The translations under genes and the position numbers were made by a program. From contig MU603934.1 of NCBI GenBank assembly GCA_025201845.1, positions 228,676-292,675 of the forward strand: a stretch of DNA of 64,000 nucleotides, given 5' to 3'. The notes beneath the pieces are model-generated. The model worked only from the letters and a program-made list of their open reading frames with translations, was not told where the DNA came from and did no database searches. Below are positions 1 to 10,800 of this stretch, in pieces. The DNA comes from Martensiomyces pterosporus (Eukaryota > Kickxellomycota > Kickxellomycetes > Kickxellales > Kickxellaceae). The number at the start of each line of letters is the position of its first letter. Position 1 is the stretch's first letter.

Positions 1-543
1 GCAGTAATAAACAAACGCAGTCTCCTCTGGCCTGCCAAGGTTCCACTCCGAGACCGGAGGCACGCTAGTATAAGAGGTCTCGCCGGTGTCTGCAGACTTT
101 ACTCCATCGATCACGACATTGGGCCTGCCGCCCAGCCGCTTGACCTCCTTCAGGCCCCCCTTTGACCAGCTGCCGGTGACGACGTAGTCACAGCCGAGCG
201 GGCGGCCGAGCTTGCGCTGCTTGTCGCGCACAGCTTTGCTGGCAAACAGGTTCAGGTACGAGGCGGCAAACTCGCCAGTTCCCCCGCCTTGCATAAAGAG
301 GACAGAGTAGTTGTCGGGGATGTCCAGGATGCGGCGGAGCGTTGCTTCGGCGCCGCGGATGATGCTGTCGTAGGCCTTGGAGCGATGGGACATCTCAAGG
401 ACAGACATGCCAGTTCCCTGGTAGTTCAGGAGGTCCCGCTGGACTTCCTCAAGAACGGAGAGCGGCAGCGTCGATGGGCCAGCAGAGTAGTTCCAGACGC
501 GGTTGTATGGAAGACCGGTAGTGGTAGCAGGGTTTTGAGCCAT
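1..543 (-). CDS. SER1: Phosphoserine aminotransferase, 5' part only
   Basis: Class V PLP-dependent aminotransferase of cytosolic serine synthesis, converting 3-phosphohydroxypyruvate plus glutamate to 3-phosphoserine. The reverse complement from the ATG at 543 to the window edge is an uninterrupted 181-codon frame with no intron. Family signatures follow in order: NYSAGPSTLP from residue 18, then MSVLEMSHRS, then FMQGGGTGEF in the cofactor-phosphate region. Family members are usually 360-400 residues, so about half the gene is here. The PLP-binding lysine and the small domain lie beyond base 1. A TATA-like box sits about 140 bp upstream, and the gene shares a 1.3 kb divergent upstream region with PRP8. 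The identification rests on these motifs and is firm; only the 3' end is unknown. Confidence 0.93.
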   Translation of the reverse strand, partial: MAQNPATTTGLPYNRVWNYSAGPSTLPLSVLEEVQRDLLNYQGTGMSVLEMSHRSKAYDSIIRGAEATLRRILDIPDNYSVLFMQGGGTGEFAASYLNLFASKAVRDKQRKLGRPLGCDYVVTGSWSKGGLKEVKRLGGRPNVVIDGVKSADTGETSYTSVPPVSEWNLGRPEETAFVYYC

Positions 544-683
544 GGCTGTTAGCTTGGACGGTAGCAGTGCGCAGAATGCGAGCAGGGTATATATCAGCGA
601 TAGCAGGCAAAGGAGAAAAGGAGGATTCAGGAAGCCTGTCGGGTTGCTGGTATCTCCCAGCTTGCCTGGCCCTTATCCACCGG

Positions 684-691
684 CTTTTATA
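684..691 (-). promoter_or_regulatory. TATA-like box upstream of SER1
   Basis: On the minus strand this reads TATAAAAG, about 140 bp upstream of the SER1 start codon. A CCAAT pentamer lies a further 60 bp upstream at 751-755. Both are sequence matches only. Confidence 0.45.
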
Positions 692-1557
692 CCATTGGGA
701 ATGCACAGCAAAGTGATTCACTACGCCCTCCTACTGGCTGGACCAGCCATCCAATCAGAGGTATCTTACCGGAGACATTCTCACCAAATTGGTAACAACG
801 CCGAGATCTCTGTTATTCCTGTTTTTGGTGACGCAGCGAAAGAAGGTATGCACAGCCAAGGCCTCGCTCTTGTGTCAGAAGCTTACCACATACTGCTGGC
901 AAATGTGCCGTGGCACCTGGCCCAAGACTTGGCCGAAGCCCAGAATACGAGCGAAGGCTGCACATCCGCCAAAGTCAGCCAGGATGCCACCGGCAACACA
1001 TTTGCCTTCCGTGGGTAGGTGGATGTCATAGCGGGTGTCATCTGACTGCAGCCTGCTGCTGTAAAATGCACAGATCCGCTCAAAGTGCATGTAGTGATGC
1101 AGCTGCGAAAGTTGCTACCGCTGATGACTCCCACTTTTCTCAAAATCACAGTAAATCACACTGCACATGCACACTTGTGAACATATTACTCACTACTTCG
1201 CTACCTGCATGCTTGCGGGGAGCGGCCTTTGATGCAGAGCTAAGTTGCCGTAGCGGGCTTGGTGGGTTGAGCGACGTCGTTGCAGGTTCGCTCGTGGGAT
1301 GGCTGAGTACCAGCTGTGATTCACATTGGCAAAGTGAGCAGCGTAGCATTCGCCATTGTCTGCCAGCCGCAGCAGGCACAAAACAAGCGCGGGGCCTTTT
1401 GTTATGTTCGCCCCAGACAACAGGGGTGATTACAGGGGCGTTGCGTACGGGTACAGATGCCATGCACACACCGGCAACCAGCTGCGGCTGCGGGTGTGCT
1501 GCTGTCCCGCCCAGAGCAATGTGGCAGCAGCAACTGAGTCCACTACTGCACAAATGG

Positions 1558-1563
1558 CACGTG
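1558..1563. promoter_or_regulatory. CACGTG E-box upstream of PRP8
   Basis: A palindromic CACGTG 300 bp upstream of the PRP8 ATG is the core site of bHLH factors such as Cbf1. A second copy lies at 15545-15550. A six-base match can arise by chance. Confidence 0.3.
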
Positions 1564-1862
1564 ATTTGATTCCATAACACGCGCATCTTCGCCTCGCCAG
1601 GAACACGTCAGGGTTAGGAGCTGAGATGGGGTTTTTTCAGCCAAAAAATTTTCTGCTCGTCACAATTGCAGCTTACTCGCAGTATTTGTAATTTGGCGTC
1701 AATTAGGACTACGCTCGAGGCGTTTGTGGTTTTTTATTTTATTTTAGCTCGCCTCCCTTCAGACTCTTGGGCGCACCCCTACTTATATCTTATTCTTTTC
1801 TTGCTTTGCATCGAAAAACACCGCTTCATTCGCTGCTTGATTTCGCTTCCTCCTAACAGAGT

Positions 1863-4800
1863 ATGGACGCGTCTTCCAGGCAGCCAGGTCGAGGCCCACG
1901 TGCGCCGGGGGGTCCGCCGCAGCAGACTTTGCAGCTTGACCCTCGGTATGTCCCAGCCGAGCCCTCCGAAGCCGAAATCGACAAAAAAGCGCAAGAGTGG
2001 AGGGCACTCAATTCGAAGCGCTATGACACCAAAAGGCGCATGGGCTTTGCCGAGCAGCAAAAGTCCGACATGCCCCCAGAGCATCTGCGTAAAATTATCA
2101 AGGACCACGGCGACATGAGCGCACGCAAATACCGCCACGACAAGCGCGTTTACTTGGGTGCACTCAAGTATGTGCCCCATGCAGTGCTGAAGCTCCTCGA
2201 GAACATGCCTATGCCCTGGGAGCAAGTGCGCGAGGTGCCTGTTCTATACCACGTCACCGGCGCGATCACCTTTGTCAACGAGATCCCTTGGGTCATTGAG
2301 CCCGTTTACATGGCGCAGTGGGGAACGATGTGGATCATGATGCGCCGCGAAAAGCGCGACCGCAAGCACTTCAAGCGCATGCGCTTCCCGCCGTTCGACG
2401 ACGAAGAGCCGCCGCTGGATTATGGCGACAACCTGCTCGATATCGAGCCGCTTGAGGCCATTCAGATGGAGCTCGACGAAGACGACGACGCGCCCGTCTT
2501 CGACTGGCTCTACGACAGCAGGCCCCTTGCCGACGAGGACGAGGAGGACACCGAGGGCAGCGCCGTGGGCCGCCGTGTTAATGGGAGCACGTACCGCAAG
2601 TGGAGGCTCGACCTTCCGGTGATGGCCAACTTGCACCGTCTGGCGGGGCAGCTCCTCTCGGACCTGATCGACCCAAACTACTTCTACTTGTTCGACCTGA
2701 ACTCGTTTATCACGGCCAAGTGTCTGAACATGGCCATCCCAGGCGGCCCAAAGTTCGAGCCCATGTACAAGGACATCAACCCTGCGGACGAGGACTGGAA
2801 CGAGTTCAACGACATCAACAAGATCATCATCCGCCAGCCCATTCGAACCGAGTACAAGGTTGCATTCCCGCACCTCTACAACTCGCTGCCACGCAACGTG
2901 CGTCTGTCGGCCTACCACACGCCTGCAGTGCAGTATGTGCGTCCCGATGACCCCGATCTCCCGGCGTTCTACTTTGACCCGGTGATCAATCCAATTTCGT
3001 CGCGCAGCCTGGTATCCCAGTTCAAGGACGACGCGCGCTCGGTCGAGGACGAGATATTTGGCGATGCAGACGAAGACGACGAGTTTGTGCTGCCCGACAA
3101 CGCAAGGGCGTTCCTTGAGGACACGCCTCTCGAGACGGACAACACGGCCAATGGAATCGCGCTCTACTGGGCACCGCATCCATTCAACACGCGGTCGGGC
3201 CGCACTCGCCGTGCAGAGGATGTCCCGCTTGTCAGGGACTGGTACGTGGAGCACTGCCCACCGGGCATGCCAGTCAAGGTGCGTGTCTCGTACCAGAAGC
3301 TCTTGAAGAACTACGTTCTCAATGCCATCCACACAAGCCCGCCGCGCGCACAGCGCAAAAAGTACTTGTTCAGGCAGTTCAAGGCAACAAAGTTTTTCCA
3401 GACGACTGAGATCGACTGGGTCGAGGCTGGTTTGCAGGTTTGCCGCCAGGGCCACAACATGCTCAACCTGCTGATCCACCGCAAGAGCCTCAACTACCTG
3501 CACCTTGACTACAACTTCAACCTGAAGCCGGTTAAGACCCTGACGACCAAGGAGCGCAAGAAGAGCCGCTTTGGCAACGCGTTCCATCTATGCGTTGCTG
3601 CTGGCACACCAGTCAACCTCGGAACCGGCCTTGCACTGCCAATCGAGCTTGTGCGCGGCGGCACTTCTTTACAGTGCGTTGCTTACTCGGAGGGCTCGCT
3701 CACTAAGAGCATCGGCCACGAGGGACGTGCTGGTGGCGACGCCTTCCAGGTACACGCGGCGCCCCAGTCGTGTCTGCGCATCCGCTGCATTGACGGAACG
3801 GTTATTGCTGTCACGCCTACTCACCCCGTGCTTGCAGTGCTTGGCCATGCCGGAGCCACACTTGAGGATGCGTCGTACATTCCTGCTGGCGACCTGACCT
3901 CCGACCACTCTGTGGTGTGCTCGGCTCTGTACAGCGTGGTGGACTCCCCCGCCAGCGACTCTGCCTCCGCTTACCAGCTTCTGGACTGGAGCATGCCACG
4001 CGACCGCGACAAGATCCTTGCGTTTGCGCGCCTGCTTGGTGCAGTGCTGGCTAATGGCGCAGTCAGCGACACATCCAGCGAGCTGCTTATGCAGAGCGAG
4101 CTAGACATTCAGCAAGCACAGGCAGATATCTCGGTGCTTGTCGAAACCGCTGGCCAAGTGCGCCGTGCGGCTGGTCTGCCAAACACCTCCTCACCAGGAT
4201 CACGCTCTGTGCTCTCTTTGCCCAGCGAAGTGCACCAGATGTTTATCCGCGCTGGCTGTGCCCCAGATGCTGACTCGTCCCGTGCCCAGATCGCCCCCGC
4301 TGTCATTCGCACTGCCCCGATTTCCGTTCAGCGCGAGTTTTTGGCTGCATGGTGGGGCGGTAACGGCGGATCATGCAGGGTGGACAAGGATCTTTCTGCT
4401 CCGCTTGGCGACAATCCGATGGCGTACCTCAAGGTCAGCGCCGGCAAGGCCGATGTGGCTGTGCTCAAGGCATCCATCGAGTGGATGCAGACTGCGCTGC
4501 TCAGGCACTTTGGAGTTGATGCTGCGGTCGTGGAGTCTTTTGTAGCTACCTCGACGGGACACGCCGGCTTGGTCCCCTTTGACCCGGCCAAGCAGCAGGA
4601 CGCTGCCCCACCGACGCAGGTCTACTATCGCGCTGGTCTGCGCCTGGACGCCAAGTCGCTCGTGCCGTTTGCCGAGAAGGTCGGGGTTCGCTACAGCAGC
4701 CAGACCCAGGCCCGGCTCGACCTCATGCGCCGTTGGAGCAACTATGTCAGGCTGGCCAAGAGCGAGTCAGCCCAGCGTGTGCACAGCTTTGCGGAGTTTG

Positions 4801-7800
4801 CCGAGCTGATCTGCTTGCGGCCCACTGCTGCCGCTGGCGCGTGCGGCTCCCTGGCGACTGCTCTGCTGCTCCCCATTGCCAGCGTCGCTCCAGAGGCAGA
4901 AAAGCGCATGGTATACGACATATCTGTCCCCGAGCATGAGAACTTTGTCGCAGGCACCGTCGTCGTGCACAACTGCCGAGAGATTCTGCGCTTAACCAAG
5001 CTCATCGTTGATTCCCACGTGCAGTACCGCCTTGGCAACGTCGACGCGTTCCAGCTGGCCGACGGCCTCCAGTACCTGTTTGCCCACGTTGGCCAGCTTA
5101 CGGGCATGTACAGGTACAAGTACCGTCTCATGCGCCAGATCCGTGCATGCAAGGACCTGAAGCACCTGATCTACTACCGCTTCAACACCGGCCCGGTCGG
5201 CAAGGGCCCTGGCGTTGGCTTTTGGGCACCTGGCTGGCGCGTGTGGCTCTTCTTCCTTCGCGGCATCGTGCCTCTCCTCGAGCGCTGGCTAGGAAACCTG
5301 CTTGCCCGCCAGTTCGAGGGCCGTAACTCCAAGGGCGTCGTCAAGTCGCTTACCAAGCAGCGAGTTGACTCGCACTATGACTTGGAGCTGCGTGCAGCGG
5401 TCATGCACGACATCCTGGACATGATGCCCGAAGGCATTCGTGGCAACAAGAGCAAGGTTATTTTGCAGCACCTGTCGGAGGCATGGCGCTGCTACAAGGC
5501 CAACATCCCCTGGCAGGTGCCCGGCATGCCCAAGCCCATCGAGAACATGATCCTGCGCTATGTGAAGTCAAAGGCCGACTGGTGGACCTCTGTTGCGCAC
5601 TACAACCGCGAGCGTATCCGCCGCGGCGCTACTGTCGACAAGGCCATTGCTCGCCGAAACTGCGGCCGCCTCACCCGCCTCTGGCTGAAGGCAGAGCAAG
5701 AGCGCCAGCGCAACTACCTCAAGGACGGGCCCTATGTGAGCGCCGAGGAAGCCGTGGCCATCTACACGACAGCGGTGCACTGGCTCGAGTCCCGCCGCTT
5801 CTCGCCCATCCCATTCCCTCCGCTGTCGTACAAGCACGACCCAAAGCTGCTGATTCTTGCTCTGGAGCGCCTGCGCGAGGCGCACTCTGTGCAGGGCCAC
5901 CTCAATTCGTCGCAGCGCGAGGAGCTTGGTCTTATTGAGCAAGCGTTCGACAACCCGCACGAGGCGCTCAACCGCATCAAGCGGCTGCTTCTGACGCAGC
6001 GCGCCTTCAAGGAGGTGGGCATCGAGTTTATGGACATGTACTCGCACCTCATCCCCGTGTTCGATGTGGAGCCACTCGAGAAGATCACCGACGCGTACCT
6101 GGACCAGTATCTCTGGTATGAGGCTGACAAGCGCCGTCTGTGGGCTCCCTGGATCAAGCCTGCCGACTCGGAGCCTGCCCCTCTGCTGGTGTACAAGTGG
6201 TGCCAGGGCGTCAACAACCTGGACGGCGCCTGGGAGACGGACAGCGGCCAGTGCACTGTTATGCTCGAGGCCAAGCTTGCTCGTGTCTTTGAGAAGATCG
6301 ACCTCACGCTGCTGAACCGCCTGCTGCGCCTTATCCTCGACCACAACCTGGCTGACTACATGACTGCGAAAAACAACGTGGTTGTCAGCTTCAAGGACAT
6401 GAACCACGTCAACTCGTACGGCCTGATCCGAGGCCTGCAGTTCGCGCCCTTCATCTTCCAGTTCTACGGCATGATCATCGACTTGCTTATTCTGGGTCTG
6501 CAGCGTGCGTCGGAGATCGCTGGTGCTCCGAACATGCCCAACGACTTTTTGCAGTTCAAGGACGTCGAGACCGAGCGCAGGCACCCCATCCGGATGTACA
6601 TGCGCTATCTCGACCGCGTCTACATGCTCCTGCGCTTTGATGATGAGGAGGACTCGCGTGAGCTCATTCAGCGGTTCCTGACAGAGAACCCCGATCCCAA
6701 CAACGAGAACGTCGTTGGCTACAACAACAAGCGCTGCTGGCCGCGCGACAGCCGCATGCGCCTGATGAAGCACGACGTCAACCTCGGCCGCGCGGTCTTC
6801 TGGGACATCAAGAACCGCATCCCGCGCTCGCTGACCACAATCGAGTGGGACGACGAGGCCTCGTTCGTCAGCGTGTATTCGCGCGACAACCCGAACCTCC
6901 TCTTTGACATGGCTGGATTCGAGGTGCGCATTCTGCCAAAGGCCCGGCAGCTGACGGATGGCAGCTCCGTGCAGGATGGCTCGTGGGCGCTTATTGATGA
7001 CCGCACCAAGGAGCGCACGGCCACGGCGTTCCTGCGTGTGGACGATGCGTCGATACAGCGGTTCAACAACCGCATCCGCCAAATCCTCATGTCCTCTGGC
7101 AGCACGACGTTCACCAAGATTGCCAACAAGTTCAACACCGCGCTCATTGGGCTGATGACTTACTTCCGCGAGGCAGTCGTGCACACCCGCGAAATGCTCG
7201 ATCTTCTTGTTAAGGCCGAGACGAAGATCCAGGCGCGCATCATGTTGGGCTTGAACTCGAAGGACAGCAACCGCATGCCGCCAGTCATCTTCTACTGCTA
7301 CGGCGCAGGATTCCGCGTTCGCATGGCCGATGGATCGACAAAGGCCATTGAAAACATCGCTGTGGGCGACCGGGTCCTAGGCTCGGATGGCTCGCCACGC
7401 GACGTTGCCCACGTCATGTCCGGCACAGCCCCGCTGCACAGGGTTTCGCTGGCCAAGCCCAGGCCCAAGTCCAAGTGCGACGACGGCTACGTGCCGCTCA
7501 GCGAGGTTACGCCTGTGGTCAGGACAGCCAGCAGCATTTCGGTCCAGAGCATCTGCTCTGGTATATCCCATGACAGCGGCGACGTGTCGTCTCCTGCCAC
7601 GCCGCCCTCGGATGAGCTGCTGTACGACGACTCGTTCCTGTGCAATGAAAGGCATCGTCTGGCGATTCGTGTGGCTACAAGAAGCAACATCCACGAGAAA
7701 TCATGCCGTGTGGGCAGCTCTAGCTGGTCCGACGCGGGATCTTTTATCGCTGAATCGGTGTCTCTCAAATTCGACCAGCGCCTAGGGTTTAAGCGCCCGT

Positions 7801-10800
7801 ACAGCATCACGCAGGTCTTTGAGTACAACTCGAGCTTCTTTGGGCTTACCGATAACGGCAAGGCGATGGCGCGCAAGGAAGCCGACCTCCACGCACAGAA
7901 TATGGTCAAGATCGCTGTTGAGGCTGGTGCTCCGCCCGACTGCGTGTACGTCTGGCACGACAAGCAAAAGGCTGCTTACAGAGTCATCTCGAACAACTAC
8001 CCCAAGCACCTCACCCCGCCCTGCTGCTCATTCTACTATGGCTGTGTGCCGCTCAGCGCATCAAACCTTGTGTTCAACTCAAAGGAGGATGCGCGGTCGG
8101 CTGCTATTGCTGCTCAGCCCGAGCAGGACTCGTTCATCTGGACCGTCAGTGTGTGTGATTACTTGGAGTATGCCAAGCACATGCACTCACGCGGCGAGAC
8201 GCCTGTGCCTTGTGTCATGACGTACAGCGGCAGGGTTGCCAGCTGGCCTGTGGAGCACGGGTCTATGAGCAGGCTTACCGAGCTCGTTGCGCGTGCAGGC
8301 CAGCAGGCCGAGCCATCTGTGGAATCTGCTTCCGATTTCGGCTGGGCACTTGGCTGCTGGCTGTGTGGCGGCGATTCCTTTAACGCCAGCAACACCCACA
8401 ACGGCCAGCATGTGGGCGATTCAGTCCTGCAGCACTGGGCGGAGATTGTTGGCCGCCCCAGTGCAGAACAGCAGGCCACGGCGTTTGGCATGATTGTTGA
8501 GCTGCTCGCTTTGCCCAAATCCAGACATGTCAGCAGCCAGACACGCGATCTGCTTGTGAGCGAGCCATCAAAGATCAGGTCTGCGCTTTTGGCGGGCATG
8601 CTCGACGCCTGTGGAAAGGCTACTAGCGACAACGGGATTGCGATTGTGCAGCCTTTGGATAGCGAGTCTGTGCTGCATCTGGCGTATGAGGTCGCTAGGT
8701 CGCTAGGCCTGGAAACAGCTTCTCGCAAGAACGCGACCCACGGCTCGGTCATCATCCACGGCGACCTGAGCCCCATCCCAAGCATTACATCTGTCTGCCC
8801 AGGCAGCAGCAGTGCTAGCAGACACGATGGCCATGCCGGCGAGAAGCATGCGGCTGGGCACCACGCCTTGTTCGAGGTTTCCGCCGAGCCAGCGCTGGCC
8901 GGAGAGTACTATGGATTCCAGGTGGCCGACGGTCAGTCGCCTCTCTTCTGCCACAGCGACTTTGTTGTCGGCTCCAACTGCCCCAAGGAGTTGGGTGGTC
9001 TGGGCATGCTGTCGATGGGCCATGTCCTTATTCCCCAGTCAGATTTGCGGTGGTCGAAGCAGACCGAAACTGGCATCTCGCATTTCCGCGCTGGCATGTC
9101 GCATGAGGAGGGCCAGCTGATCCCCAACTTGTTCCGGTACATCCTGCCATGGGAGAGCGAGTTTGTCGATTCGCAGCGCGTCTGGGCAGAGTATGCGCTC
9201 AAGCGACAGGAGGCCAATGTGCAGAACCGCCGTCTGACGCTCGAGGACCTCGAGGACTCTTGGGATCGCGGCATCCCGCGCATCAACACGCTCTTCTCTA
9301 AGGACAGGCACACACTGGCCTACGACAAGGGATGGCGCATTCGCACCGAGTGGAAGCAGTACCAGCTTGCAAAGGCCAACCCGTTCTGGTGGACGCATGC
9401 TAAGCACGACGGAAAGCTGTGGCAGCTCAACAACTACCGCACGGATATGATCCAGGCCCTCGGCGGTGTTGAGTGTATCTTGGAGCACTCGCTGTTCCGC
9501 GGCACTTACTATCCTACCTGGGAGGGTCTTTTCTGGCAGCAGCAGTGCTTTGCTGCAGGCACGCAGGTCATGATGGGCGATGGGTCTATTCGCAGCGTTG
9601 AGGACATTGCCGAGGGTGATCTGCTGATGGGCGATGACTCCAAGCCGCGTGTGGTTAAGGAGCTTGTGCGTGGCCCAAGCGGCAACATGTACAGCCTCGA
9701 CATCCCTGCGTGGGGTGACAGCAGCGTTGTTGTCACTGGCAACCACATCCTTGTCCTGCGCCAGACCAACGCTGATCTGGGCATTGTGGAGTGCACGGTT
9801 GAAGAGTTTGTTGCAATGGCGCCAGAGGCACAGTCCGCTTATTCGATGGCGAGCACTCGGATCAAATACCCCGGCTCGAGCAAGCCACTCACACAGGACC
9901 CGCTCATCCTTGGAGCTCAGCTTGCTTGCCAGGCAGAAGGATGCTCGGACGATTTGTGCGATCGACTCGCTGCTGGTCTCGAAGGCTACGCCACGCACCC
10001 CGATGTTGCGGCTCTTCTCAAGGAGGGCGGCGCAGTGGACGGCACCACTAGCAAGGCGGACATTCTGGCGCGTGTCAAGGGAGCCCCTGATGAGGCGTGC
10101 GCGTGTGGACAGGCCGTTCCACTTGAATATCGCGCGCACCCTGACCCCCGCGTCCGTGCGCTTGTCTTTGTGGGCGCATCGCTTGCTCTTGGCAGCAGTG
10201 CGATCAGTGGCAGCGGACTACGCACCAGCATCCAAACCACCAGCAAGGCGTTTGCGGGCGAACTCCACGCACTGCTAATTGCACTCGGCCTTCCAGCGAC
10301 GCACAAGGTGTCTGGCGCTGCCCATGGGTCGTTCCACACTGTTTCGTACGAGAACGCACTGATCCAAGCACCGGATGCTGAGCGAGCAAGCGTTGTCTCT
10401 GCTGCCGCGTGTGCCGATTACCTGGTGAACAGCGCGTCCCAGTCGCTTAATCCGGTTGCGTTTACTGTGCACAAGGCGCCTTCAGAGCCGTACTTTGGCT
10501 TCAAGATCGAGGGGCCAAACCGCCGATTCTTGCTGGCGAATGGCCTGATCACGCATAATTCGGGCACATTCTCGGGTGCCATGGGGCAGCGCCAGCTTAC
10601 AAACGCCCAGCGCTCCGGTCTCAACCAGATCCCCAACCGTCGCTTCACGCTGTGGTGGTCGCCCACTATCAACCGCGCGAACGTGTACATCGGCTTCCAG
10701 GTGCAGCTCGATCTGACTGGAATCTTTATGCACGGTAAGCTGCCGACGCTGAAGATCTCGTATGTGAGCCTGTTCCGAAGCCACGCATGGCAAAAGTCGC

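Larger units (their letters stand above)
544..1862. other. Divergent intergenic region SER1/PRP8
   Basis: About 1.3 kb between two divergent start codons. Open frames occur on both strands (for example 910-1569 plus), but none shows a domain and several overlap each other antisense. I call no gene. The PRP8-proximal 250 bp are rich in T and pyrimidine tracts, typical of a fungal promoter and 5' leader. A CACGTG E-box lies at 1558-1563. No tRNA-like B-box or cloverleaf was seen. Confidence 0.6.

Noticed and set aside
910..1569. 219-codon plus-strand frame upstream of PRP8
   Set aside because: Cys/Ala/Ser-rich with no domain, contradicted by an overlapping minus-strand frame at 1146-1586. It lies in a divergent promoter region.
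2840..2860. tRNA B-box-like GGTTCGAATGG on the minus strand
   Set aside because: It lies inside conserved PRP8 codons (PIRTEYK), with no A-box or cloverleaf around it.
2244..3587. 447-codon open frame antisense to PRP8
   Set aside because: Leu/Val/Arg-rich mirror of GC-rich coding sequence on the opposite strand, with no domain. The same holds for 5568-7184 and 9039-10139 on the minus strand.
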